Positions 30,039 to 38,843 of a stretch of 46,820 bases of DNA are shown in pieces. Every line of letters begins with the position of its first letter. The stretch's first letter is position 1. Position numbers and translations under genes: made by a program. The notes below the pieces were generated by a model. The model searched no databases, had not been told where the DNA came from, and saw only the letters and a program-made list of their open reading frames with translations. The stretch comes from JAUPVN01 sp964423475 (GTDB taxonomy: Bacteria; Patescibacteriota; Saccharimonadia; Saccharimonadales; CAIOMD01): assembly GCA_964423475.1 (NCBI GenBank), contig CAYRFD010000002.1:1-46820 (forward strand), in the 5' to 3' direction.

Positions 30039-32126
30039 TTATGATTTATTCTGGTCTTGGCCAAGGAGTTTGCGGCGCATTTCGGCAAAGCGCTGAGCTT
30101 GATCGTTTGGAGACGTATGAATAGACTGCGGGGCTGGTGCGGTCGCATAAGAATTATCTTTTATGGGCATACTATTTGATTGTTGGCTATTAACGGCTAT
30201 TTTACTTGTGCCGCTACTACCACCAATTACATTTACAACTGGGATAACAATTGGCGAACGCTGTGTTCTATCGTACAAAAAGTGCGTAACGTGTTCTTTA
30301 ATTTCTTGTTTAAAACGTTCTAAGTCTACACGTTTAAAGCGCTGCGCAACAGCTCTTTTAAGTTCTACACGCAAATCACTCATTAATGTTTCGTTATCGC
30401 GCATATAAATAAAACCACGGCTTATAATATCTGGGCTAGTAACAATTTGGCTGGTTTTTTTATCTACCGTTAATACCACCGTTACAAGGCCATCTTGGCT
30501 CATCATTATACGGTCTTTAATAACTACATTAGATACCAAAGCACCAGTTTGGTCTACCAGCAGGTTCCCATGAGGCACATTGGGGCCTTCCTCGCAGCTG
30601 TGATCTGTTAACAGCAAACTTTGGCCATTGCCTACCAAAAATGTGTTTTTGCGGGGCCAGCCTTCTTCTATTGCCATATCTACATAATAACGGCGGTTTA
30701 AATGACCGGCATAAATTGGTACAAAATATTTGGGCTTAATAATATGCAACAGTTCACGATATTCATCGCGCCTAGCGTGGCCAGAAACGTGCAATGGGCC
30801 ACAACCATCTATCTCATGCGTAGGGTGCCTATAAAGATGAACGCCTTTTTCTGCTAGCTCGTTTCCAATAGTTTGGTATCTAACCTCATTACCCGGAATA
30901 GGTGTAGAGCTAACTACAACGGTGTCACCCGGTTTAAGCTTAATAAAATTATGGTTACCCTCTGCCATGCGCTGTAATGCAGCATTTGGCTCACCCTGGC
31001 CACCCGTACAAACTACCAACACTTTATCGTCTGGGATACTAGCTATTTCGCGCATGCTTGTTACGGTGCCTTTAGGTACTTTTAAAATACCCTGGCGTAC
31101 TGCAATTTCTGCATAGCTCATCATGCTACGGCCATCTAAGGCAACGCGACGCCCCGATGCAACTGCACCGTTTACTATCATCTGAATACGGTTCATATTA
31201 CTAGAAAAACAAGCAATAAATATTCGGCCTTCTGCGTTACCAATTACATCGTAAAAACTTTTTTGCAAAGTGTCTTCTGTTGGGGTACGGCCAGGAATAT
31301 TTGTATTACAACTATCACTCATTAACAGTAAAACGCCTTCTTTGCCAAGTTGTTTAAGCCGTTCTACATCTGTTGGCTTATCATCTAATGGTTCTGGGTC
31401 TAGGCGCCAATCGCCGGTGTTAATAACGCGCCCTACTGGGGTGTCTACTACAATACAGCTAGACTCTGGTACAGAGTGCGTAATGCGTACAAGCTCTACA
31501 GTAAAATCACCAATTTTAAGACGTTCGTGGTTATCCATGTTCATAACAACCGTTTGTACAACAAAAGAATCATCACTTTCGTTTGGCATTTCTTCAAATG
31601 CTTTTTCTATAACACCAATGGTAAAACGTGTACCATAAATTGGTGCAGGATATTTTGGCACAATATGCTTTAAACCACCAAGATGATCTAAATGGCCATG
31701 GCTAATAACGTAGGCTTTAATTTTGTGCTTAATTGTTTCTAGATATGTTGTATCGTTAATAGTATAATTTACCCCTGGCAAATCTATACCTAAATACATA
31801 CCACAATCTAAAATTATAGCGTGGTTCTTCCACTCTAAAACTTGCATGTTTTTTTCGCCAATTTCTTCTTGGCCACCTAAATAGGTAATTTTTAGCTTAT
31901 CGTATTCATCTGTTACTACATTGGCACGGCCACGGGTTTCTGTATTGGCCTCTTCTTGAGAAACTGGCATATACTGCTGCAAGGCTTTGCTAGCATCGTC
32001 TTGAGCTCTTTTTTGGGCTCTTATGGCTGCACCGCGTGATGCAGTTGGCGCGTTTAATGATAGTTGTTGTTTTGCGGGTTTAGAACCAGGCTGTTTTTGC
32101 GGCCATTGTTTTGGTTGTTCCGTCAT
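30039..32126 (-). CDS. rnj: Ribonuclease J
   Basis: This 695-residue protein has a disordered N-terminal extension of about 75 residues (Gln/Lys/Ala-rich). The metallo-beta-lactamase core begins ITYLGGQEEIGEKNMQVLEW and has the metal motif HGHLDH (143-148). The beta-CASP domain and C-terminal domain end near 640, followed by another flexible tail. RNase J combines 5'-3' exonuclease and endonuclease action and is the central mRNA decay enzyme where RNase E is absent. It is 30 bases after the glycosylase gene, with AAAGGA before the ATG. With pnp in the same cluster it forms an RNA turnover unit. Confidence 0.95.
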   Translation of the reverse strand: MTEQPKQWPQKQPGSKPAKQQLSLNAPTASRGAAIRAQKRAQDDASKALQQYMPVSQEEANTETRGRANVVTDEYDKLKITYLGGQEEIGEKNMQVLEWKNHAIILDCGMYLGIDLPGVNYTINDTTYLETIKHKIKAYVISHGHLDHLGGLKHIVPKYPAPIYGTRFTIGVIEKAFEEMPNESDDSFVVQTVVMNMDNHERLKIGDFTVELVRITHSVPESSCIVVDTPVGRVINTGDWRLDPEPLDDKPTDVERLKQLGKEGVLLLMSDSCNTNIPGRTPTEDTLQKSFYDVIGNAEGRIFIACFSSNMNRIQMIVNGAVASGRRVALDGRSMMSYAEIAVRQGILKVPKGTVTSMREIASIPDDKVLVVCTGGQGEPNAALQRMAEGNHNFIKLKPGDTVVVSSTPIPGNEVRYQTIGNELAEKGVHLYRHPTHEIDGCGPLHVSGHARRDEYRELLHIIKPKYFVPIYAGHLNRRYYVDMAIEEGWPRKNTFLVGNGQSLLLTDHSCEEGPNVPHGNLLVDQTGALVSNVVIKDRIMMSQDGLVTVVLTVDKKTSQIVTSPDIISRGFIYMRDNETLMSDLRVELKRAVAQRFKRVDLERFKQEIKEHVTHFLYDRTQRSPIVIPVVNVIGGSSGTSKIAVNSQQSNSMPIKDNSYATAPAPQSIHTSPNDQAQRFAEMRRKLLGQDQNKS

Positions 32127-32156
32127 GTTAGTTCCTTTATTAGTTAATTAATGTGT

Positions 32157-32750
32157 TCATTCTTTGTTAAGTTTGGCTAGCAAGTTTGGTATTATAGAAA
32201 AATCTTGCATAAGTGCCTTTTTTACACTACCCCGATATATTGCTGCGCTGGGATGGTAAAGAGTTAATAAGGTGCATTTAAATGGTTGATTAGTATCTTG
32301 TATTATAATTTCTTGGGTTGTGCCATGGAGTTCACTTATTTTACCCTGGGGCACAAACATTGCCATAGAATGTCTACCTAACGTTATTACCAATTTTGGT
32401 TTAATTATTGCTAATTGCTTTTGCAGATATGGCCAAAACGCTGATTTTTCTTGCGGGAGCGGATCGCGATTTTTAGGAGGCCGATATTTTACAATATTGG
32501 TGATATAAATTTGGTTTCTATCAATGTGTACTGATTGTAACATATCATCTAATAAATGTCCAGCTTTACCCACAAAAGGTTCACCTACCAAATCTTCGTT
32601 TTTACCTGGGGCCTCGCCAATAAATACAATGTTTGCGTCTGGGTTGCCAGACCCAAAAACAAGTTGGGTTGCTTGGCTAGCCAACCCTGGGCAAACATTA
32701 TTATCTAATATATGTTGTTTAATATTTTGTAAATCTTGGGTTTTAGTCAT
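32157..32750 (-). CDS. Uracil-DNA glycosylase, family 4-like, without iron-sulfur ligands
   Basis: This 197-residue protein has motif A GEAPGKNEDLVGEPFVGKAG (45-64), the segment YITNIVKYRPPKNRDPL, LGRHSMAMF, and motif B YHPSAA (165-170), as in family 4 (UDGa) enzymes that remove uracil from DNA. Family 4 proteins carry a 4Fe-4S cluster on four cysteines. Here only Cys20 of the N-terminal pair remains; the third position is Tyr89 (VKYRPP for VKCRPP) and the fourth is Phe or Ala near 104-105. The other cysteine, 159, is not in a ligand position. Catalysis may persist because the cluster is structural. The start overlaps the preceding small membrane protein gene by eight bases. Confidence 0.85.
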   Translation of the reverse strand: MTKTQDLQNIKQHILDNNVCPGLASQATQLVFGSGNPDANIVFIGEAPGKNEDLVGEPFVGKAGHLLDDMLQSVHIDRNQIYITNIVKYRPPKNRDPLPQEKSAFWPYLQKQLAIIKPKLVITLGRHSMAMFVPQGKISELHGTTQEIIIQDTNQPFKCTLLTLYHPSAAIYRGSVKKALMQDFSIIPNLLAKLNKE

Positions 32751-32979
32751 TAATATTATTTTTATTATTCTTAGGAGATAATTCTATACTTGATGATTCT
32801 TTGTTTGAATTGATTTTTCTTTTACCAATTATATATAGCAGTGGCATGGCAATAAAAAATATAGGCCACAGTATTAACAAAATAAAAGATAAACTACCAC
32901 TCAGTGATAGCACTATACCCAAACCAAGCCCAAAAACTAATGTTGCTATCTCTGTTTTATTTGGTAAATATGCTTTCAT
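32743..32979 (-). CDS. Small two-helix membrane protein
   Basis: The 78 residues hold two hydrophobic helices at about 10-29 and 31-51 with a short turn, then a basic and Asn/Ser-rich tail. GGAG lies eight bases ahead of the ATG. It is placed between pnp and the glycosylase gene in one operon. I recognise no family; it might tether an RNA-decay component to the membrane, but nothing in the sequence shows this. Confidence 0.6.
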   Translation of the reverse strand: MKAYLPNKTEIATLVFGLGLGIVLSLSGSLSFILLILWPIFFIAMPLLYIIGKRKINSNKESSSIELSPKNNKNNIND

Positions 32980-33027
32980 ATTACTATCTCCAAGTTCTAA
33001 TATCCAAAATCAATAATCTGATGGCTA

Positions 33028-35148
33028 TTATTTGGCTTTTTTCATGCTAAGGTTTAGGCGGCCTCTGTCATCTATAGCAACTAGTTTTACGGTTACTTTA
33101 TCGCCCTCTTTAACAACATCACTGGGGTGATTAACGCGTGTATCAGACATTTCACTTACATGTACCATGCCATCTGTTCCAGGCATTATGGTTACAAAAG
33201 CACCAAAATCCATAACTTTAGCTACTGTACCTTCGTAAATTTTGCCAACTTCTGGCTCGGTAGTTAAATCTTTAATTATCTTAATTGTACGCTCTATGCT
33301 GGCGCCATCTGGGCTAGCAATAAACACTGTGCCGTCGTCTTTAATATCAATCTCGGCACCGGTTTCGGCAATAATTTTATTAATCATTTCGCCGCCCTTA
33401 CCAATAACATCACGTATTTTATATGGATTGATTTGTATACTTTCTACTCTGGGTGCATAAGGGCTTAAGTTTTTGTTAGGCTCTGGCATAACACTTACCA
33501 TGTGCTCTAAAATGTGGGCTCTGCCCGTTTTAGACTGAGCAAGAGCTTGAGTTAACACCTCTACTGGTAAACCATGAACTTTCATATCCATTTGCAGTGC
33601 TGTAATACCATTTGTAGTACCTGTTACTTTAAAGTCCATATCGCCAGCAAAATCCTCGGCATCGGCTATATCACTTAAAATGATTGGCCTATCGCCGTCC
33701 ATCATTAAACCCATAGCAATACCGCTAACGGGCCGTTTTAGGGGCACTCCAGCATCCATAAGAGCTAAACAGCTACTACAGGTTGCCGCCATACTAGTAG
33801 AACCATTTTGGCTCATAATTTCTGTAACAGATCTTATCATGTAAGGAAAATCTGTTTCGTTAGGCAACACGGCCGTAATTGCGCGCTCTGCTAAATAACC
33901 GTGGCCAATTTCTCGGCGGCCTGGGCTACCCAAACGTTTTACCTCTCCGACGGTGTACCCTGGAGCGTTATAGTGGTGGATATAGCGACGTTCGCCAGAC
34001 CTTTCCATTGTATCTACCATTTGGGAATAGCTTAAGGGCGCAAGCGTAACTACGTTTAGGGCCTGAGTAACACCTCTAGTAAATATACTAGAGCCGTGCA
34101 CACGAGGTAAAATACCAACTTGGCTACTAAGTGGGCGAATATCTGTTAAGCCTCGGCCGTCTGGACGCACAGATTCTTCTACAATGCCTTTGCGCACATC
34201 TTTGTGTAGTGCCAAGGTAAAAGCGTTGTCGTATTCTGATTTTAAGTCTTTATAAGTATCTTCCCCAACCATGTCTTCCATAGCGTTATGAAACTCACTA
34301 CGTAGTTCATACACTAAATCGTTACGTTCTGGGTAAGGTGCGCGCAAATTCTCACCAAATTTGCCCTCTACCCATTTATCTACAGCTTGCTGGATCTCAT
34401 CCTTGGGCAAATCTAGCTCGTATTCTAACTCTTTTACACCAACTTTTTCTACAAGTTGTTTTTGCAAGTCTATTGCTGGCTGCATAGCCTCGTAAGCCCA
34501 AGCAATTGCGCTACTTATTGTTTCTTCTGAAACTTCGCTTGCTCCGGCTTCTACCATCATTACACCGTTTTTTGTACCTGCAACTACTAAGTCTAAGACG
34601 CCTTCGTTATAAACCTCGGCCTCGGCAAAAGCCGTAAAACTGCCATCTTCTTTTTGGGCAACACGTAAACCAGCTACAGGGCCATCAAATGGTGCCCCTG
34701 TTAAGCTAAAAGCTGTGCTCATAGCTATCATAGCTATCATATCTGGCCTAAAGGCAGGATCCATGCTTAAAACTGTTGCTACACCTTGTACCTCGTGCCT
34801 ATAGCCTTTTGGCCATAGTGGGCGAATAGGCCTGTCTATTAAACGGCCAATTAAAATGGCGTCATCACTTGGGCGACCTTCTCTTTTAATAAAACGGCTA
34901 CCGCTTACTTTGCCGGCGGCATACATTTTTTCTTCGTAATCTATGCTTAGCGGAAAATAATCAAAATGGCTTAAGCGTTCTGGGCTAACCATGGCAGTGC
35001 CAAGTACAACCGTTTCTCCGTATCTTACTAAAACAGATGCACTAGATCTAAAGCCAACTCTGTTAATTTCTAAACTTAAAGTACGACCAAAAAACTCCGT
35101 TTCTACTGTTATTAACGGTTTGTTATATGGGTTAATAATATCTCCCAT
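33028..35148 (-). CDS. pnp: Polyribonucleotide nucleotidyltransferase (PNPase)
   Basis: The 706-residue protein is the usual length, with two RNase PH domains (about 1-230 and 310-545; GERRYIHHYNAPGYTVGEVKRLGSPGRREIGHG is spread over the catalytic core). A helical linker separates them, followed by KH at about 550-615 (YKIRDVIGKGGEMINKI) and S1 at about 620-700 (GTVAKVMDFGAFVTIMPGTDGMVH). The enzyme degrades RNA 3'-5' with phosphate and can also add tails. AAAGGA stands ahead of the ATG. It follows rpsO as in most bacteria, with a 194-base structured spacer in between. Confidence 0.96.
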   Translation of the reverse strand: MGDIINPYNKPLITVETEFFGRTLSLEINRVGFRSSASVLVRYGETVVLGTAMVSPERLSHFDYFPLSIDYEEKMYAAGKVSGSRFIKREGRPSDDAILIGRLIDRPIRPLWPKGYRHEVQGVATVLSMDPAFRPDMIAMIAMSTAFSLTGAPFDGPVAGLRVAQKEDGSFTAFAEAEVYNEGVLDLVVAGTKNGVMMVEAGASEVSEETISSAIAWAYEAMQPAIDLQKQLVEKVGVKELEYELDLPKDEIQQAVDKWVEGKFGENLRAPYPERNDLVYELRSEFHNAMEDMVGEDTYKDLKSEYDNAFTLALHKDVRKGIVEESVRPDGRGLTDIRPLSSQVGILPRVHGSSIFTRGVTQALNVVTLAPLSYSQMVDTMERSGERRYIHHYNAPGYTVGEVKRLGSPGRREIGHGYLAERAITAVLPNETDFPYMIRSVTEIMSQNGSTSMAATCSSCLALMDAGVPLKRPVSGIAMGLMMDGDRPIILSDIADAEDFAGDMDFKVTGTTNGITALQMDMKVHGLPVEVLTQALAQSKTGRAHILEHMVSVMPEPNKNLSPYAPRVESIQINPYKIRDVIGKGGEMINKIIAETGAEIDIKDDGTVFIASPDGASIERTIKIIKDLTTEPEVGKIYEGTVAKVMDFGAFVTIMPGTDGMVHVSEMSDTRVNHPSDVVKEGDKVTVKLVAIDDRGRLNLSMKKAK

Positions 35149-35342
35149 GATAGTTCCTTTCTGGTATCGTTGGTGGTAGGGTCAGGTATACATAAAGTTG
35201 TATAACCGCTCTACTACCAAAAACACACAAATATTATGTTTTATATAGAGGATGCCAGTTGCAAAATGCCACCTTTTGGCCGCGCAAGTGGTTTGGCCTC
35301 TAGCAAGTTGCAAGATTGTCTTGCAAAACGCAAGTTGTCAAA
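35149..35342 (-). promoter_or_regulatory. rpsO-pnp spacer with hairpins
   Basis: The 194 bases without a gene contain a perfect hairpin TTGCAAGA/TCTTGCAA (35308-35326) shortly after the rpsO stop, and paired GGCC elements around 35278-35300. In Escherichia coli a hairpin in this same spacer is cut by RNase III and lets PNPase control its own synthesis. A similar role here is possible but only inferred. The T run typical of a terminator is lacking. Confidence 0.4.
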
Positions 35343-35609
35343 CTATTTTCTTAGGCCTAGTTTTTTAACTAAAGCTAAATAAGCTTTTGGATCTTCTTTA
35401 GCTAAATACTGCAATAAACGGCGGCGCTTACCAACAAGTTGCAACAAACCCCTACGAGCCATAAAATCGTGCTTATTTATCTTTAAATGCTCGGTAATTT
35501 CTGCTATGCGGGCGGTCATTATACTAACTTGCACCTCTGGAGAACCAGTGTCGGTTTTGGCGCGTTGATGGTTTTTAATTAAATCTGCTTTTTTGGTGCT
35601 TGAAATCAC
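35343..35609 (-). CDS. rpsO: 30S ribosomal protein S15
   Basis: The 88 residues contain DTGSPEVQVSIMTARIAEITEHLKINKHDFMARRGLLQLVGKRRRLL, quoted here as the conserved core from about 20 to 66. The start is GTG. The nearest purine-rich site (GAGG) lies 12 bases ahead, rather far. A TGATACAAT promoter about 67 bases upstream leaves a 60-base leader in which S15 could act as its own repressor, as in several bacteria. Confidence 0.96.
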   Translation of the reverse strand: MISSTKKADLIKNHQRAKTDTGSPEVQVSIMTARIAEITEHLKINKHDFMARRGLLQLVGKRRRLLQYLAKEDPKAYLALVKKLGLRK

Positions 35610-35675
35610 GTACTTATATATCCTCTTCTTAGTAGTTATTTACATTGATAAATTAGATTGATGGCGTTAAAAACC

Positions 35676-35704
35676 ATTGTATCAGAGATGAGCAAATTCT
35701 ACAA
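35676..35704 (-). promoter_or_regulatory. Promoter of rpsO
   Basis: On the minus strand an extended -10 TGATACAAT (35676-35684) has TTGTAG at 35699-35704, 17 bases from the -10 hexamer. The predicted start is about 35669, giving a 60-base leader. Confidence 0.5.
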
Positions 35705-35746
35705 CCGTAAATATTAATGCGTTAAAATACTTTAAGTTACTTGTTA

Positions 35747-36424
35747 CTATTTTATTAATAATTGAGTGGTATTTTGGGGGTTAATGTCGTTTAACTTAAC
35801 ACTATTTTTGATGTCAAAAGTATCTATTGCGGTGCGGCGTAGGTTAGACATGTAGGCACCGGTGCCAAGATTTGAGCCAATATCTTGGGCTAAGCTCCTA
35901 ATATAGGTACCGCTAGACACATTGCATGTAAACTTAACCACCGGGTAATTATAATCTGTTAAATCTATACTATGTACTGTAATTTGCCTAGGTTCTATCT
36001 TTACTTCTTTACCTTTGCGCGCTAAATCGTATGCGCGCTGACCATTAACTTTAATGGCAGAAAAAGCTGGTGGAGTTTGCATTTGTGGCCCAATAAATTT
36101 ATTTAAAACCGTTAGCAGCCGCTCTTTTGTGGGTTGCGCATTATTAATATTTGTAATATCACCTTCTACATCACCCGTTGTTGATGTTTGCCCTAAAGTA
36201 AGTTCTACGTTATATGTTTTATTATGGCCAATAAGCTCTGGTACTTTTTTTGTATATTTACCCACAACAAGCACTAACAAGCCTGTAGCCATTGGGTCTA
36301 ACGTGCCAATGTGCCCAACTTTAACTTTTTGACCAGTGCAAGCCCTAATGCAACCCCTAACTTTTGCCACTACGCCAAAACTAGAAACACCCTTAGGCTT
36401 ATCTACTAAAATATATCCGTCCAT
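35747..36424 (-). CDS. truB: tRNA pseudouridine(55) synthase
   Basis: This 225-residue protein starts GYILVDKPKGVSSFGVV. It has the catalytic Asp43 in VGHIGTLDPMATGLL, then SALKVNGQRAYDLARKG in the form FSAIKVNGQRAYDLARKG, and CSSGTYIRSLAQDIG as CNVSSGTYIRSLAQDIG. The C-terminal PUA domain of long TruB proteins is lacking, as in many small genomes. It lies 19 bases after the DHH-like gene, a position conserved in bacteria (nrnA-truB). Confidence 0.95.
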   Translation of the reverse strand: MDGYILVDKPKGVSSFGVVAKVRGCIRACTGQKVKVGHIGTLDPMATGLLVLVVGKYTKKVPELIGHNKTYNVELTLGQTSTTGDVEGDITNINNAQPTKERLLTVLNKFIGPQMQTPPAFSAIKVNGQRAYDLARKGKEVKIEPRQITVHSIDLTDYNYPVVKFTCNVSSGTYIRSLAQDIGSNLGTGAYMSNLRRTAIDTFDIKNSVKLNDINPQNTTQLLIK

Positions 36425-36432
36425 TAACTAAT

Positions 36433-36441
36433 ACTGTAACA
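36433..36441 (-). promoter_or_regulatory. Possible internal promoter of truB
   Basis: TGTTACAGT on the minus strand stands eight bases before the truB ATG, the layout seen at other leaderless genes of this window. It falls in the short gap after the upstream gene, so chance is not excluded. Confidence 0.35.
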
Positions 36442-36443
36442 CG

Positions 36444-38246
36444 TTATTGTTGCGGTGGTGGCAATGGGAACGTACCATCTTGTGGTAATGGTGGCGGTAC
36501 CGGTGGTGGTGCAGTTTCTGCTGGCGCAGGCAATTGTTGACCTGTTTGAGGATCAAATTTTGGTGTAGCATCTTCTTTGAGTGGATCGCTATCTAATGGC
36601 ACAAAACTTGCTCCAATATTTTGGTTTGGAGTTGGGTATTCATCACCCTTAGAAGCAGATTCTTCTTGTATTTGCCTAACCCTTGCCAAGGCTTCTTCTA
36701 CTGCATCTTGTTGGTTAACGCTTGATGCTTCAAAAGCTTCTACCTTTTTGTCTATGGTTTCTAGAGTGTCTTTATCACTCACTGGTGCGCCAAGTGGTGA
36801 ATATAATGGCGATGGTTTAGATTCGGCATCGTCGCTTAATTGCGGGCTTGTGGTTGATGGCACACTTGTTGCGGCTACAGACTCTGAGTCGTCTTGTGTA
36901 GATAATAACGGCGAGGTTGTACTAGAATTTGCATCTTGAGAAGTAGATTCTTTTTCTGTTGGTGATAAAACTGTTGCCGTGTCATCATAATTTTGTTCTT
37001 GGGCACTAACTGATGAGTTTAAGGCTCCACCAGTACGTGGAGGTTCTGTAACAAATTTAGAATAATGCTCTTGTGATGGGGGCTTAAACTCTGGTAAGGC
37101 GGGTGCTGCATCAGATGGTTTAGTAGTATCATCCAAATTCTTGGGCTGAGCACTGGGTAAAGGCGGCACATTGGGCCCAGAATTAGCTACAGGTGGCTCA
37201 ATAAGTGGCGAAACTGCCGGCACATCATAAGATTTTTGCTCAACTGTTGGTTCTTGTAAAACAGTTTCTTTAGGCTCTGCACTTGGTTGGCTTGCAGCAT
37301 CAACTGATGTTTTATCTGTAAGGCTACCGTTATTATCTATAGCGATGGTATCTTTTGGCCCCGTGTTATCTGATCTAAACGATACAGAATGTTCTTTATC
37401 TTTATCGTGTTCATGCCTAAGCGATAAAACCCCGTCTGTTACTTCGTAACCTTTTTGTTCGGCCTCTACTTCTTCTGGTGAAATACCCTGATCTGGTGGC
37501 GGTGTTGCTAATTCTTCTGCAATTAATTGCTGATTTGCACCAGCAGCCATAAGCTGAGCACTCAATGTCATAACCCTAGGTGTGGTTCTATCGTTTCTAA
37601 ATCTATCTGTTGTGGCAACAATACCCGTTAAAAAGGCAGTTGCTATTTGTTCATCTATAAGGCTGGGCCCAAAAGAATCACTCACACTAGTTAGCATTTC
37701 ACATAAGCTACTGGCATTTTGATCTTGCCAGTTTATACTGCCAACTTCGCTTATGCCCTCTCCTGCCATTAAACTAATAACAGTAGCATCATGCAATATT
37801 CTGCCATGTTGCATAATTGCTTCGTCTAAATGATCTCTGTTATCTACACCCAGGGCAACAACAACATCTACATTAAAATCACCTTGGCTAAAATTAAGAT
37901 CTGCCTCAGATAAGCTAGTACGATAAGGAGTTATAAATATACGAACAACATCGTCTTCTACTTTATATCTTAGTTTATCTGCTTTGGTTTTATCTAAAGA
38001 TACAATAAAGTCTTGTAAAGAATCTGTATTTGTTTCTAGGGTTTCGCTTGGTTGTAAAAACTCTAGTGTAGATGGTACTTTACCACTAAAAACTGCAGTG
38101 GCGTGTTTATGTAACTTAGTTAATATTAAAGATAGCCCTATTGCAGCAGATAGTTGATCTACAGAGGGGTTAGCACTTACCGTAATAAGTACATGCTCTG
38201 CTTCTTTTATTCTATCTACCGCCTGTGATTGTGTGTTGGCATCCAT
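36444..38246 (-). CDS. Degenerate DHH/NrnA-like protein with a long disordered tail
   Basis: This 600-residue protein is in two parts. Residues 1-255 resemble the DHH phosphoesterase domain of NrnA (nanoRNase/pAp phosphatase): VLITVSANPSVDQLSAAIGLSLIL at the first motif, a central DVVVALGVDN strand, and TGIVATTDRFRNDRTTPRVM. The catalytic residues are gone: the HxxPDgD motif reads ANPSVD, and the DHH motif position reads without Asp-His-His. Residues 260-600 are Pro/Ser/Thr/Glu-rich, without predicted fold, ending in runs of Pro. The place next to truB is that of nrnA in many bacteria, so it most likely descends from nrnA and has become a non-enzymatic, perhaps nucleotide-sensing or scaffold protein. 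Confidence 0.72.
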   Translation of the reverse strand: MDANTQSQAVDRIKEAEHVLITVSANPSVDQLSAAIGLSLILTKLHKHATAVFSGKVPSTLEFLQPSETLETNTDSLQDFIVSLDKTKADKLRYKVEDDVVRIFITPYRTSLSEADLNFSQGDFNVDVVVALGVDNRDHLDEAIMQHGRILHDATVISLMAGEGISEVGSINWQDQNASSLCEMLTSVSDSFGPSLIDEQIATAFLTGIVATTDRFRNDRTTPRVMTLSAQLMAAGANQQLIAEELATPPPDQGISPEEVEAEQKGYEVTDGVLSLRHEHDKDKEHSVSFRSDNTGPKDTIAIDNNGSLTDKTSVDAASQPSAEPKETVLQEPTVEQKSYDVPAVSPLIEPPVANSGPNVPPLPSAQPKNLDDTTKPSDAAPALPEFKPPSQEHYSKFVTEPPRTGGALNSSVSAQEQNYDDTATVLSPTEKESTSQDANSSTTSPLLSTQDDSESVAATSVPSTTSPQLSDDAESKPSPLYSPLGAPVSDKDTLETIDKKVEAFEASSVNQQDAVEEALARVRQIQEESASKGDEYPTPNQNIGASFVPLDSDPLKEDATPKFDPQTGQQLPAPAETAPPPVPPPLPQDGTFPLPPPQQ

Positions 38247-38327
38247 AGTTTTATATCTTATATTTTTGATTTAGAGTAATACTAATAAAACAGTAACACA
38301 CTAATTATGCTTATTGCAAGTAAATTA

Positions 38328-38356
38328 TTGCAAATCGTACCAGATTAGGATATACT
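38328..38356 (+). promoter_or_regulatory. Promoter of rpsT
   Basis: TTGCAA (38328-38333) and TATACT (38351-38356) are 17 bases apart, a good sigma-70-type promoter. The predicted leader is about 47 bases and ends in AAGGAG before the ATG. Confidence 0.72.
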
Positions 38357-38409
38357 TGTCGATTGAAGCCAATAATAATTTAGAATACATAGTTAGCGTA
38401 AGGAGATCC

Positions 38410-38796
38410 ATGCCAATTATAAAATCAGCCAAAAAGAGAGTTCGCGTTAGCAGCAAGGCTACAATTAGAAACTCTAAAACTAAACGTACCATTAGAGAGT
38501 CTGCTAAGGCTTTTTATAAAGAATTAGAAACTGGTAAACCCGCTTCTGTTGACGCAGCACACAAAAAAGCAGTTAGCGCAATAGACACTGCTGCTAAAAA
38601 GAACGTTATTCACAAAAATAAGGCTGCTCGCAAAAAGAGCCAGCTAAGTTCTGCCGCAAAAGCTGCTGGTGTTAAGCCAAGCGCTAGTACAAAGGTAAAG
38701 AAACAAGCTGTTAAAAAGGTGGCTCCTAAAAAACCTGTTGCTAAAACCAAAGTAGCTAAAAAAGCCCCTGCAAAAAAACCAGCAGCCAAAAAATAA
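38410..38796 (+). CDS. rpsT: 30S ribosomal protein S20 with histone-like tail
   Basis: The protein has 128 residues against about 85-90 for most S20. Residues 1-82 are a normal S20 (MPIIKSAKKRVRVSSKATIRN, AVSAIDTAAKKNVIHKNKAARKKSQL). Residues 83-128 form a Lys/Ala/Pro tail with repeated KKxAPKKPVAK-like units, similar to histone H1 tails. I chose the ATG at 38410 because AAGGAG is placed just ahead; the 32 upstream in-frame codons have no ribosome site. It stands alone between its own promoter and terminator. Confidence 0.95.
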   Translation: MPIIKSAKKRVRVSSKATIRNSKTKRTIRESAKAFYKELETGKPASVDAAHKKAVSAIDTAAKKNVIHKNKAARKKSQLSSAAKAAGVKPSASTKVKKQAVKKVAPKKPVAKTKVAKKAPAKKPAAKK

Positions 38797-38820
38797 GCTA
38801 ATAATTGCTCCTACATATAA

Positions 38821-38843
38821 CGGCCTAAAATTAGGCCGTTTTT
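38821..38843 (+). terminator. Terminator after rpsT
   Basis: CGGCCTAA/TTAGGCCG form an eight-pair GC-rich stem, followed by TTTTTA. The holA stop codon (minus strand) lies in the 3' arm, so the hairpin may also help to end transcription from that side, although the T run there is weak. Confidence 0.88.

Noticed and set aside
26622..36424. Recoded TGA as an amino acid
   Set aside because: TGA acts as a normal stop (for example the efp, pilO and pilM stops), and no frame continues through it with conserved sequence.
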